Positions 8,359-15,886 of a DNA stretch of 64,000 nt are shown in pieces. Under the pieces are notes generated by a model. That model searched no databases, was not told where the DNA came from, and worked only from the letters and a program-made list of their open reading frames with translations. The DNA comes from Pontiella sulfatireligans. GTDB taxonomy: Bacteria; Verrucomicrobiota; Kiritimatiellia; Kiritimatiellales; Pontiellaceae. How positions within the stretch are numbered: position 1 is the stretch's first letter; each line of letters begins with the position of its first letter. The translations under genes and the position numbers were made by a program. The stretch is from positions 1,922,001-1,986,000 of the forward strand of contig NZ_CAAHFH010000002.1 in assembly GCF_900890705.1 (NCBI RefSeq), read 5' to 3'.

Positions 8359-9735
8359 CTAAAACCGCCACATGATAATGGCTAGGGCGAGTAGGCTCCA
8401 GTAGGCAAAGGCACCGCAGAATAGGATGGATTTTGTTCCGAGGGCGTACGGTTTAAAAGCGGCGGATTTTTTCAGGATCAAAACGGTTGCCCATAGCGCA
8501 CCCATCGCAAATATCACCCACAGCACATTCACCATGGGCTCTAATACGGCCAGTGCGCTTTTGTCGACCATGGCCGTATTTTCATAGATTTCCGTTGCCG
8601 TCTGAACCCCGTTTGGATCGGAGATGGCCATGCTGATATACGGAACCCGGGAGACCGCTTTGAAGAGTCCTTTCACCATGTGCGTACAGGCGATCGTTGG
8701 CAGGAGGAGCAGTCCAAAGCTATTGGCCAGCGTTATTGCGCGTTCTTTGCTAAAGACCTTGGCGATGCCTACGACCATGAGGAAAAACAGAACCGGAAGC
8801 CCCACAAATAAAACCAGCGCCTCGGTATAATTGGCAACCGCGCCTGAAAGTCCCAGCAAATTCACGATTTGGTCGGGCAGCCACATCAGCAGCTGTTTTG
8901 TGACTTTCCACTCCGGGACAATGTCATAAACGACAAACGCGCTGACCAGCACAATAAAGCCCAGCTCTGCGGTGCTCAGCTTTATGTTCTGGAAAAAATC
9001 CTTAAACGGAGCGCGGGTCGATAACCGGATATTGTCTTCCGGACAATTCTTAAAACATTGCGTACACAGCAGGCATGAACGGTTGTCTGTTAAAGCCGCC
9101 GGCGACTGCGCGCTCGGGCAGGTGCAGGGAATCGGCTGTCCCGCTGCCTGATATTTTTCCCGGCAGGCGTTGCACGTCGACGAAACTTTGGTTCTCCATT
9201 CAAGCGGTGCACAACAGGAATAGAGACGCAGCAAATGGGAAATAGGGCAGAGATAGGAGCAAAACGCGCGCTTCTCAAACAAAAGGCCTGCAAGAACCGC
9301 CATCGTGAACAACAGCAAAAGATAGACCGCCATCCGGAACGGAACCCGATGAATGGCTGAGCAATACATGCCCGCGATCAAAATCAGACCATAGGCAATT
9401 GTGATGAACCACCTGCTTTTCAGCATCGAAGGAACCTTGCGGTTCAGGCCGGTTTTATTTCCCAATGCCGCCACAAGCTCCAGCGGGCAGACCATGCACC
9501 AGACCCGCCCGAACAAAACTGCAAGCAGCATCGCCGGCCACCAATACGACCAGACGAACAGACAGGAAAGGTTGGTGTTTCTGAGAATTTTGGCAAACGC
9601 CAAATCGTGCGTATTTGCCCCCCAGGCCCCCCAGATGATCAGCCCGAACACCAAGAGTGCGATCCATTGAAAAAGCCGCGGAAACCATTTCGCCCCAAAC
9701 AATCGCCGAATAAACCCACCAGATAAAACATCCAT
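8359..9735 (-). CDS. 4Fe-4S polyferredoxin-like membrane protein (NapH type)
   Basis: 458 residues with several membrane segments. Cysteine motifs: GRVWCMVCPLE and KRAFCSYLCPISH at cytoplasm-facing loops, a Cys cluster CNACREKY ... CTCP, and a full ferredoxin site CLLCTQCFKNCP at about residue 227. This architecture matches NapH/NosR/CcoG-type proteins that pass electrons between the quinone pool or ferredoxins and periplasmic acceptors. The start at 9735 is preferred to 9747 because GGGAGA lies at the right distance upstream. No partner reductase is adjacent, so the electron acceptor is unknown. Confidence 0.75.
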   Translation of the reverse strand: MDVLSGGFIRRLFGAKWFPRLFQWIALLVFGLIIWGAWGANTHDLAFAKILRNTNLSCLFVWSYWWPAMLLAVLFGRVWCMVCPLELVAALGNKTGLNRKVPSMLKSRWFITIAYGLILIAGMYCSAIHRVPFRMAVYLLLLFTMAVLAGLLFEKRAFCSYLCPISHLLRLYSCCAPLEWRTKVSSTCNACREKYQAAGQPIPCTCPSAQSPAALTDNRSCLLCTQCFKNCPEDNIRLSTRAPFKDFFQNIKLSTAELGFIVLVSAFVVYDIVPEWKVTKQLLMWLPDQIVNLLGLSGAVANYTEALVLFVGLPVLFFLMVVGIAKVFSKERAITLANSFGLLLLPTIACTHMVKGLFKAVSRVPYISMAISDPNGVQTATEIYENTAMVDKSALAVLEPMVNVLWVIFAMGALWATVLILKKSAAFKPYALGTKSILFCGAFAYWSLLALAIIMWRF

Positions 9736-9854
9736 ACAATCTCCCATAACTCAGCAGAAATAGTAGCAAATGCATACGGGCAAACACAAAACATATAGAG
9801 AGTTATAAGGGTATTTGTGAGGTCTCCCTGGTTTGGCGGTCACTCGGCCTTCGC

Positions 9855-9990
9855 GCGCAAAAGCTTGGCTCATATAGAGCCAGCGCTACAACTTCCGCAC
9901 CGGTGCAGTGTCGGCTCTGTGAGCCGCGTTTTCCCGTCGTTGGAAATGCCCGGCAGTTTCTTGAATTCGTTCCGAGGCCGAGCGGGTCGC
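9855..9990. repeat. Composite intergenic hairpin repeat, copy 3
   Basis: AAGCTTGGCTC start, CTACAACTTCCGCACCGGTG block, GGCTC-TGT-GAGCC hairpin and near-palindrome TTCCCGTCGTTGGAA (9931-9945, one mismatch to consensus), followed by ATGCCCGGC as in other copies. Confidence 0.6.
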
Positions 9991-10008
9991 AAGGGCGGGG
10001 GCATCAAC

Positions 10009-10470
10009 CTAGAGAACCTCGCTTTGGATCCCGATTGAAACGGCGTCGTCGCAAATGATTATGGCCAGGCCTTCTTGCGGCTCCCAGGGGGAGTCGCAGA
10101 GAATCGCGTAGAGGTTGTCTTGCGGGAAGAATACGGTTTTGGGGATCACCATATTAATGAGATCGATATCGGTGATTCTATCTGGTTCGGGAAGTTTTCC
10201 GGGGAAGTCCATTTGCATGATGATAAAGGGATGATTTTCGGAATAGTACGCTCTTAAAGCCTCAAGTGCGGTGGCTGAGAGCGTTTTGATTTCGTTGCAA
10301 AAGCGGGTGTATAGGTTCCGTTGGATATCCGAAATAGGCTGCCCGACCTCGGCCTCGGCCAAGACTTCCACGGTAATCGTTTTCCCGAAGAAGGAGATGT
10401 CTTCTTCTTTGCACCAACCATAGTCGAATTTCATGGCGCCAAAGGCGGAGTCGGTCGTTGTCTTATACAT
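10009..10470 (-). CDS. Hypothetical protein, DUF6985-like
   Basis: 153 residues, cytoplasmic, no membrane segment. The central part (DIQRNLYTRF ... LEALRAYYS) is helical. The end (LYAILCDSPWEPQEGLAIII ... SIGIQS) resembles the closing strands of DUF6985-type proteins, where a W-[DE]-P-E-x-G-[LI] motif recurs; many of these occur as immunity-like or orphan genes. The assignment is by recalled pattern only. The start at 10470 is preferred because AAAAGGA lies just upstream; an in-frame ATG at 10509 has no such site. It stands alone. Confidence 0.6.
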   Translation of the reverse strand: MYKTTTDSAFGAMKFDYGWCKEEDISFFGKTITVEVLAEAEVGQPISDIQRNLYTRFCNEIKTLSATALEALRAYYSENHPFIIMQMDFPGKLPEPDRITDIDLINMVIPKTVFFPQDNLYAILCDSPWEPQEGLAIIICDDAVSIGIQSEVL

Positions 10471-10607
10471 GAGGCATCCTTTTTCTGTGTGGGCGGTGCG
10501 GTTATTCAATCGAAAGCAATCATACGCGCAAGAGCGGGCGATTATCGATGATTATATGAGACAGGAACCGCGCCTGGTTAAGTGAACATTACCGCGGTCG
10601 GCCAATC

Positions 10608-10636
10608 TTGACAACATTCCCGCCCGCCGTTAAATC
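10608..10636 (+). promoter_or_regulatory. Sigma70-like promoter
   Basis: TTGACA at 10608-10613, a 17-nt spacer, and TAAATC at 10631-10636, ~85 bp upstream of the chalcone-isomerase-like gene. Confidence 0.5.
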
Positions 10637-10720
10637 TATTGCTCGTGAAGCCCCACTTTAAAACGGTTTCTTCGGGCGATGTCTGAATCGCGATTTTCTA
10701 TCGGTTACTGCGAGGTTCAT

Positions 10721-11365
10721 ATGAAAAAGCTACTCCTGTCTTTTTTAATTCTAGCATCGCACCATTTGTTTGCCGCTGAGCTTGAAGGGGTTGAATTTGC
10801 AGAGACGTATAAGTTAGGCGACTCCACACTGGTCCTTAACGGGATGGGCATGCGCCTGGCGACATTCGTTAAAGTGAAAGTATATGCTGCCGGTTTGTAC
10901 CTTGAGGCGAAGACGTCGGACGGGGAAAAAATCATCGCCTCCGACACCAAAAAAGTGGTTCGCATGGTTTTCAAAAGGGATGTTGATGCGGATGTCATTC
11001 AAGAATCCTGGACCGAGGGTTTTGAGAAACAATGTAAGAAGAAAGAGCTCAAAACGCTTTTGCCAAGTTTAGCCCAGTTGAATGCATTAATGAGCGATAT
11101 GAAAGACGGCGAAGAGATGCTTTACACGTTTGATCAAGGAACGGTTGAGGTTTTTATTGGCGGCGCTTCCCGGGGCAAGGTTGAGAATAATCGGATGGCT
11201 CAGCTATTGTTGGGGTGCTGGATTGGACCGAAGCCGCCCAATAAGGAGTTGAAGGCCGGAATGTTGGGCAAATGGCTTCTATCTATCTTGGGCATAATCA
11301 ACAGAGCGAGTGGCGGTCTTCGCGAATCAAATTTTTTCCATGCCCATCAAGGCCTTGGCTCATAG
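10721..11365 (+). CDS. Secreted chalcone-isomerase-like protein
   Basis: 214 residues from the ATG at 10721. A Sec signal peptide (KKLLLSFLILASHHLFAA) precedes a bacterial chalcone-isomerase-like domain: LNGMGMRLATFVKVKVYAAGLYLE, VVRMVFKRDVDADVI, then FDQGTVEVFIGG and LLGCWIG. Bacterial members are periplasmic, and most lack proven isomerase activity; some bind fatty acids or haem. The family normally ends near the LLGCWIGPKPP...LL region. Here ~25 extra residues lead into the downstream repeat, whose CTCATAG supplies the stop codon. A promoter-like pair lies upstream. Confidence 0.8.
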   Translation: MKKLLLSFLILASHHLFAAELEGVEFAETYKLGDSTLVLNGMGMRLATFVKVKVYAAGLYLEAKTSDGEKIIASDTKKVVRMVFKRDVDADVIQESWTEGFEKQCKKKELKTLLPSLAQLNALMSDMKDGEEMLYTFDQGTVEVFIGGASRGKVENNRMAQLLLGCWIGPKPPNKELKAGMLGKWLLSILGIINRASGGLRESNFFHAHQGLGS

Positions 11366-11500
11366 AGCCAACACCAACTTCCGCCTTGGTGTAGTGTCGG
11401 CTCTGTGAGCCGAGTTTTCCAGAGACTGGAACGGCGGACGCTCTTTGGAACGGCTCGCTCGGCGATCGAGCCCTGCCTTTTCCAGGCTTTGGAAACGCCC
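11348..11500. repeat. Composite intergenic hairpin repeat, copy 4
   Basis: CCTTGGCTCATAGAGCCAAC start, GGCTC-TGT-GAGCC hairpin, and two exact palindromes: TTCCAGAGACTGGAA (11417-11431) and TTCCAGGCTTTGGAA (11480-11494). Its first bases contain the stop codon of the preceding gene. Confidence 0.65.
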
Positions 11501-11549
11501 CGTATTTTCAGGGCTTCTGGAGCTGCGAGTCTATATAAAGAAACTTCAT

Positions 11550-12695
11550 ATGAGAGGAATAAGAGGAATTGCTCTGGGTTTAAACGCGTTGCTGATTGGG
11601 TCGGTGACGGCATTTGGCGCGACAACCAAAACCGTAAAATTCGATACGCGTAATGCCGGAGAAAGCAAGGCCGTCACAAATTGGGGCGAGGACGCAACCT
11701 GGGTTAATTATTACAATGCCAAAAAGTCTGCTGAATACGCGGGGTCGGAAATCGATTTTGTGCGGATCGGGTTTTATCTGCACGAGCCCTATAACGAGGA
11801 CGGGAGTTTAAGCGCCGGCCAAATCGAGATGCTGGATAGCGCTTTGAAATTTGCAGATATGATCGACGCAAAAATTCCAATTATGCTCAGCCCTAATAAT
11901 GAAAAGGGAATTCTCGATTGGTATAAGAAGTCGAATGGAAGCGCGCGGATTGATCGTTGGTACAACGTGATGCTGAAAAGCAAGGAGTATGTTGAAGCCA
12001 GGGGGCACAAGGTGGTGGCTGTCGAAGCCTTCAAAGAGCCGGATTGGAAGAAATGGAATATGGGAGGCCAGGACGATCTTGATGAGCTTTTGGAGCTTTG
12101 TGAGGATTGGGGCGTTGAGCGCGTTGGCCCCAGCACGTTGAGCACTGGTCAGGCCGAACAATGGTACGAAGAGATCGACTCGAATCTGGATGCCGGAAGC
12201 ACCCACACGCTCGGGGGAACCATGGAGCAGCACATTGATTTCATCGATACCGTGAAAGATGACAAAAAATCTTTCATGAACCCGGAGGTGCATGCACTTG
12301 TGGAGGTGATCGTCGGCGCGGAAGAGGGCATTGATTCAGCATGCTGGTGGGATCAGATCAATAAAGGGCGTGCGACTTTCATGCGGGCCTGCCAGGGCAG
12401 CCGGCTGGCGTATGTGGTGGTTGAAAACAACTGGAGCGCAGCTTGCGTATACAGGGGGCCGGACGGGGTTTTATATGGTTTCGCGAGCACCAATGAGCGC
12501 GATAATGGCATTGCAACCAGCTATAAGTTTGTTTGCGCCAATGCAGATGTTTCGTACTGCCTTGACGGGGATGCCGGCAAAGGTGCTTTCAGGAAAAAAG
12601 GGGAACCCTTTTTGGTTCACGCGAAGATTAAGGGCAAGGGAAAAGAAAGCATAACCCGCTGGTTTACGATCATTCCCAAAAACACGTCAAAATAA
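11550..12695 (+). CDS. Secreted putative glycosidase, TIM-barrel type
   Basis: 381 residues from 11550, with a signal peptide ending near AFGATT. The body has the alternating strand/helix pattern of a clan-A-type glycosidase: IDFVRIGFYLHEPY, IPIMLSPNNEKG, VAVEAFKEPDW (Glu163, candidate acid/base, in place of the usual NEP), STHTLGG, and MNPEVHALVEVIVGAEEG with Glu246 as a possible partner. A C-terminal beta domain (CVYRGPDGVLYGFASTNER) follows. It resembles secreted polysaccharide hydrolases such as agarase-like enzymes, but no GH family is assigned. It stands between two intergenic repeats. An upstream in-frame start at 11445 would be inside repeat DNA and is rejected. Confidence 0.6.
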   Translation: MRGIRGIALGLNALLIGSVTAFGATTKTVKFDTRNAGESKAVTNWGEDATWVNYYNAKKSAEYAGSEIDFVRIGFYLHEPYNEDGSLSAGQIEMLDSALKFADMIDAKIPIMLSPNNEKGILDWYKKSNGSARIDRWYNVMLKSKEYVEARGHKVVAVEAFKEPDWKKWNMGGQDDLDELLELCEDWGVERVGPSTLSTGQAEQWYEEIDSNLDAGSTHTLGGTMEQHIDFIDTVKDDKKSFMNPEVHALVEVIVGAEEGIDSACWWDQINKGRATFMRACQGSRLAYVVVENNWSAACVYRGPDGVLYGFASTNERDNGIATSYKFVCANADVSYCLDGDAGKGAFRKKGEPFLVHAKIKGKGKESITRWFTIIPKNTSK

Positions 12696-12764
12696 GATCG
12701 TTCCGCTCATAGGCAATAAGCCCTGTCATAAATCTCCAAGTGTTGTGAACCAAATTTCTCCGTG

Positions 12765-12830
12765 CTCAAAACCTTGGTTCAAAGAGCTGCAACTTTCGCA
12801 CGGGCGTTTTCGCCGAGCCGGGATGCGTTT
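12765..12830. repeat. Composite intergenic hairpin repeat, copy 5 (short)
   Basis: Begins GTGCTCAAAACCTTGG as copy 2 does, then keeps only a partial AACTTTCGCACGGG block and GCCGAGCCGGG. The palindrome is missing. The rest of 12696-13037 shows a promoter but no gene. Confidence 0.5.
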
Positions 12831-12933
12831 ATTGGTTGGGAATCGAGAGGCAGACTGTTTTAAACACCGCGGTTTAAGCTGCAAATCCACCGGCAATCGA
12901 TTGTATGGTTTAAACCATCTAATTTATGCCGGA

Positions 12934-12962
12934 TTGACAACATAGGCCTGATGGCCTATTTT
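12934..12962 (+). promoter_or_regulatory. Sigma70-like promoter
   Basis: TTGACA at 12934-12939, a 17-nt spacer, and TATTTT at 12957-12962, ~75 bp upstream of the lipoprotein gene. The spacer holds a GGCCTGATGGCC dyad. Confidence 0.5.
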
Positions 12963-13037
12963 CCAACGCATCGTGTGTGGCGCGAGTTGCAGACTAAAAA
13001 CAATAAGTGAAGCTCAATTATACAAGGAGAGATCATC

Positions 13038-13484
13038 ATGAAACAGAGAGTTCAAAATACGATTATGGCGGCATCCCTGCTAGTACTGGCCGGTTGCATG
13101 AGCCCTACCTGGGAAGGCATGTCCGAAGGTGAAATCGCCGCGTGGAAAGATATCGGCTTTGATGCCTCCATTGCCCAGGGCTGGAGAAACGACGGCTTCA
13201 CTCCCGATACGGCGAAAGGATGGGTAACAGCTGAGTTTAGCATTGATGAAGCCAAAGACTGGTCCGGTGAAAGATTTACTCCAGAAGAAGCTGTGGGCTG
13301 GAAGCAGGGTGGTTTTACTCTAAAAAAAGCCATTGATTCCCGCGCCAAAGGATTAACTCCAGTTCAAATGCCGGCAGCGCCCGCGACAACTGAAGAGTCC
13401 GCGGCAGCGCCCGCGACAACTGAAGAGTCCGCGGCAGCGCCCGCGACAACTGAAGAGTCCGCGGCTGCACCGGACGCTGAGTAG
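13038..13484 (+). CDS. Repeat-containing lipoprotein
   Basis: 148 residues. Lipobox LAGC gives an acylated Cys at residue 19. Residues ~30-105 consist of about five short helical repeats of the form A-x-x-W-x-x-x-G-F (AAWKDIGF, QGWRNDGF, KGWVTAEF, VGWKQGGF). The C-terminus holds three identical AAPATTEESA units encoded by a 30-bp perfect tandem repeat. The function is unknown; the W/GF repeats could be a surface protein-binding rod and the Ala/Pro/Thr tail a linker. AAGGAGAG precedes the ATG, a promoter lies upstream and a strong terminator downstream, so it is a monocistronic unit. Confidence 0.7.
   Translation: MKQRVQNTIMAASLLVLAGCMSPTWEGMSEGEIAAWKDIGFDASIAQGWRNDGFTPDTAKGWVTAEFSIDEAKDWSGERFTPEEAVGWKQGGFTLKKAIDSRAKGLTPVQMPAAPATTEESAAAPATTEESAAAPATTEESAAAPDAE
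13374..13463. repeat. 30-bp perfect tandem repeat, 3 copies
   Basis: Three identical 30-bp units (13374-13403, 13404-13433, 13434-13463) at the 3' end of the lipoprotein gene encode AAPATTEESA each. Perfect identity indicates recent expansion or slippage. Confidence 0.9.
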
Positions 13485-13500
13485 CGCCGAAAAAGAATAA

Positions 13501-13529
13501 AGGCCGCAGAATTATTCTGCGGCCTTTTT
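13501..13529 (+). terminator. Rho-independent terminator
   Basis: AGGCCGCAGAA-TTA-TTCTGCGGCCT, an 11-bp perfect stem followed by TTTTT, 16 bp after the lipoprotein stop codon. Confidence 0.9.
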
Positions 13530-13544
13530 CATTCCCTCTGCAAA

Positions 13545-13633
13545 CCTTGACTCACGGCGCCTGCACGACAATTTCTGCACTGGTGCTGCGCCGGCTCTTG
13601 GAGCTGAATGTTCCAATCCTTGGAAACGCCCGG
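13545..13633. repeat. Composite intergenic hairpin repeat, copy 6
   Basis: Diverged AACCTTGACTC start, TTTCTGCACTGGTGC block, CGGCTC-TTG-GAGCTG hairpin and exact palindrome TTCCAATCCTTGGAA (13611-13625), then ACGCCCGGC. Confidence 0.55.
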
Positions 13634-13671
13634 CTGGGGACCCCGCCATGAATGAACTTTTAGACCCCATC

Positions 13672-14472
13672 ATGAAAAGCCCCAGACCATCCATTGCTGC
13701 CTTGCTGGCCACCCTTGGCGCGTTCTTTTGCGCCAGCGTTTCGATGGCTGAAGAAGACAGCACCAAACCGCACATGGACGCTCTCTATGAAGGCAAGTAT
13801 GCCACGGGTGCGCACGCCGCCCTCCATCAGGAGCCTGCGTCGGCAAATCAGCCGGCGGTGGGCTTGGCCGCGCTGTGGGAGAGCAAGTATGTCTCGGAAG
13901 GGCGGAACAATCTCGACGATGGGGGCATCTTTTCGTTCGAAGGCATCGTGGAGTGGAAGGGGATCGCTGCCGGCGCATGGTTTGCGGCCGGAGACGAAGA
14001 AGATTATCAGGAAGTGAATGTGTTTATCGAATATTGCGTTTCAGCCGGCCCTCTGGATGTCCGGGCCGGCTATGCCCGGCTCGAGTTTCTTGAGGACCAT
14101 GAGCACGACAACGAGTACGCGGCTGGAGTGGCGTTGAATGTCATTCCTTTTGTCGTTCCCGCCCTCGACTATGTCTACTCAACAGAAGCGGAGGGCGGTT
14201 TTCTGGAGCTGACGCTGAGCTCTGAGGTCGCGCTATTCGGCGAACGGTTCATGCTTGAGCCCTACGTCCTGCAGGCCTTCGACTTCGGCTATGCCACCGA
14301 CGGACATGACGGCGCCAACAACTTTCAAGTGGGAATCGCCGGCAGTTTGGCGCTGATGGACGGCCTCAATCTTGTGGGATCACTATCGCACAGCTGGGCC
14401 CAGAAAGATGTTGATCGAGAGTGCTTAGGCGACCTTTCGTGGGGCGCAATCGGCCTGGCCGCGGCATTCTAG
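13672..14472 (+). CDS. Outer-membrane beta-barrel protein
   Basis: 266 residues from 13672. A signal peptide (IAALLATLGAFFCASVSMA) precedes a small soluble stretch and then amphipathic alternating strands (FSFEGIVEWKGIAAGAWFA, DVRAGYARLEF, NFQVGIAGSLAL), ending in an aromatic residue (AAAF) as barrel proteins do. The phrase LWESKYVSEGRNNL is typical of a group of uncharacterised exported barrels in this clade. The in-frame ATG at 13648 lies outside the signal peptide and is rejected. Ligand unknown. Confidence 0.6.
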   Translation: MKSPRPSIAALLATLGAFFCASVSMAEEDSTKPHMDALYEGKYATGAHAALHQEPASANQPAVGLAALWESKYVSEGRNNLDDGGIFSFEGIVEWKGIAAGAWFAAGDEEDYQEVNVFIEYCVSAGPLDVRAGYARLEFLEDHEHDNEYAAGVALNVIPFVVPALDYVYSTEAEGGFLELTLSSEVALFGERFMLEPYVLQAFDFGYATDGHDGANNFQVGIAGSLALMDGLNLVGSLSHSWAQKDVDRECLGDLSWGAIGLAAAF

Positions 14473-14498
14473 CCGAGCCGGGCTTCAAGCGCCTGCTT

Positions 14499-14513
14499 TT
14501 CCAAGGTCTGGAA
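14499..14513. repeat. Palindrome TTCCARNNNYTGGAA
   Basis: Exact match (TTCCAAGGTCTGGAA) 27 bp after the barrel gene's stop codon. Confidence 0.8.
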
Positions 14514-14574
14514 ACTATCTGGCGGGGCGCTCAGCGTTTTTGCTGTTCACGGTTTTCCTCAGAAAAGAGCGAAG

Positions 14575-15507
14575 TTACATCCGTATTTTCAAAATCAACC
14601 CAGCGAATGCAGCAGGGTCATAGTCTTCGGAACGCAGTTTATTTCCAGAGCGGTCTTCGACCCGAAGCCTTCCTCCAAAGGAGCTACCGATTATTCCGGA
14701 AAGAGATGTTCCCGGGTATAGCTGATAGGTGATGCTTCCAGTGATTGGAATATTTCGATCTTCCCCCACGCCGCCCGGAGCAAACCGGTTGTTTTTATCA
14801 AGCCGGAAACGTCTTCTTTCGTAACGCGCGCTCAGTTCATAGATCCATTGCTTCGACGCCGTATAGCTCAGGGTCAGCCCCGGCCCAGAGGAGGAAGCGC
14901 CGCCGCTGCCCGTACCTAGGCTGAGCCGCTCGGTGATTTTCCAGTCCAGCAGGAGCACCGGGAAATAGCGCGCATCATCTTCGATCTGCCCGGCCACCGC
15001 AAATCCGGGGCCCAGCGTTAGCCGGTCGCTGAACTTGTAGGATGCGCCGCCGATAAACGCTCCTGTCAGCGTATCATCAAACGAGCTTCCCTTCTCTCCA
15101 TACGAGCGGACGGAAGGGATTGCAAAAAGCGACCACTCCTCATCGAGGGCCCAGCGGGTGAAGCTGCTGACGCGATAGTTTTCGATATTGTTCCACGGCT
15201 GGCGCTCGACTCCTGAAAAGTCATAGTCGTCCAGCCCGTAGCCGACCGACAGCGAGATCATCCGGTCCGCCTTAAAGAGATAGGCCAGGCCGGCATCCAC
15301 AGAGTAGCGGTGCAAAGAAAAGTTGCCGCCCCCATCCATATCCGTTTCGAAATTATACACCGATCCGCCACGCACCGACGTCGACCATCCCAGTGGCGGT
15401 CCGCCTCGGGGCGGGGCGTTTGTTTCAGCGATAGCTGAAAATGCGGTGAGCAGTATAAATCCGGATAGCCAGTGTTTCATCATGACGATGAATGAATGAT
15501 ATTTCAT
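14575..15507 (-). CDS. DUF6268-type outer-membrane beta-barrel protein
   Basis: 310 residues. After a signal peptide (SGFILLTAFSAIAE), the protein is a barrel with regular strands (YSVDAGLAYLFKADRMISLSVGYGL, LTLGPGFAVAGQIED, SYTASKQWIYELSARYERRRF) and ends LILKIRM. The strand plan and the P-x-L-x-x-x-W-x-I-x-x-x-L-x-L signature (FPVLLLDWKITERLSL) match DUF6268 proteins, an uncharacterised outer-membrane family. The start could be 15507 or the inner ATG at 15480; neither has a good ribosome site. Confidence 0.65.
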   Translation of the reverse strand: MKYHSFIVMMKHWLSGFILLTAFSAIAETNAPPRGGPPLGWSTSVRGGSVYNFETDMDGGGNFSLHRYSVDAGLAYLFKADRMISLSVGYGLDDYDFSGVERQPWNNIENYRVSSFTRWALDEEWSLFAIPSVRSYGEKGSSFDDTLTGAFIGGASYKFSDRLTLGPGFAVAGQIEDDARYFPVLLLDWKITERLSLGTGSGGASSSGPGLTLSYTASKQWIYELSARYERRRFRLDKNNRFAPGGVGEDRNIPITGSITYQLYPGTSLSGIIGSSFGGRLRVEDRSGNKLRSEDYDPAAFAGLILKIRM

Positions 15508-15581
15508 GGGTCTGCATAAAGAAGAAACGGCGGGAACTTATCCGCGACGGGAGTTTCAGAAGAGGAGGCTGTCGGGGAAAA

Positions 15582-15803
15582 TCAGAATTTCTTGGCGAAG
15601 TAGACCATGCAGGCGCCGACGGCGGAGGTGACGATGTTGCCGAGGAGGACGGCGCGGAAGATGTCCTGCTTGAACATGCCGGTGTAGTATTCGTTCCAGA
15701 TCAGCCAGCTGCTGGCGCTTGATACGATGAGCAGAATGCAAAAGCCGGCCAGCACCGCGCTGGTTGCCCGCTTCACCTTCCTGTTGAGTTTTTTGCCGTT
15801 CAC
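15582..15803 (-). CDS. Small two-helix membrane protein
   Basis: 73 residues with two hydrophobic helices (VLAGFCILLIVSSASSWLIW and FRAVLLGNIVTSAVGACMVYF) linked by a short charged loop, and a basic N-terminus. The start is GTG at 15803, supported by GGAGG seven bases upstream. Family not recognised. It lies alone between divergent neighbours. Confidence 0.6.
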   Translation of the reverse strand: MNGKKLNRKVKRATSAVLAGFCILLIVSSASSWLIWNEYYTGMFKQDIFRAVLLGNIVTSAVGACMVYFAKKF

Positions 15804-15886
15804 GATTTTCCTCCACGAAGCTACAGCGACAGAATGGGGTGCAGGCGGTTTCCAATCAATCCTGAAAGCCGGAGAGGAAGCAAACC

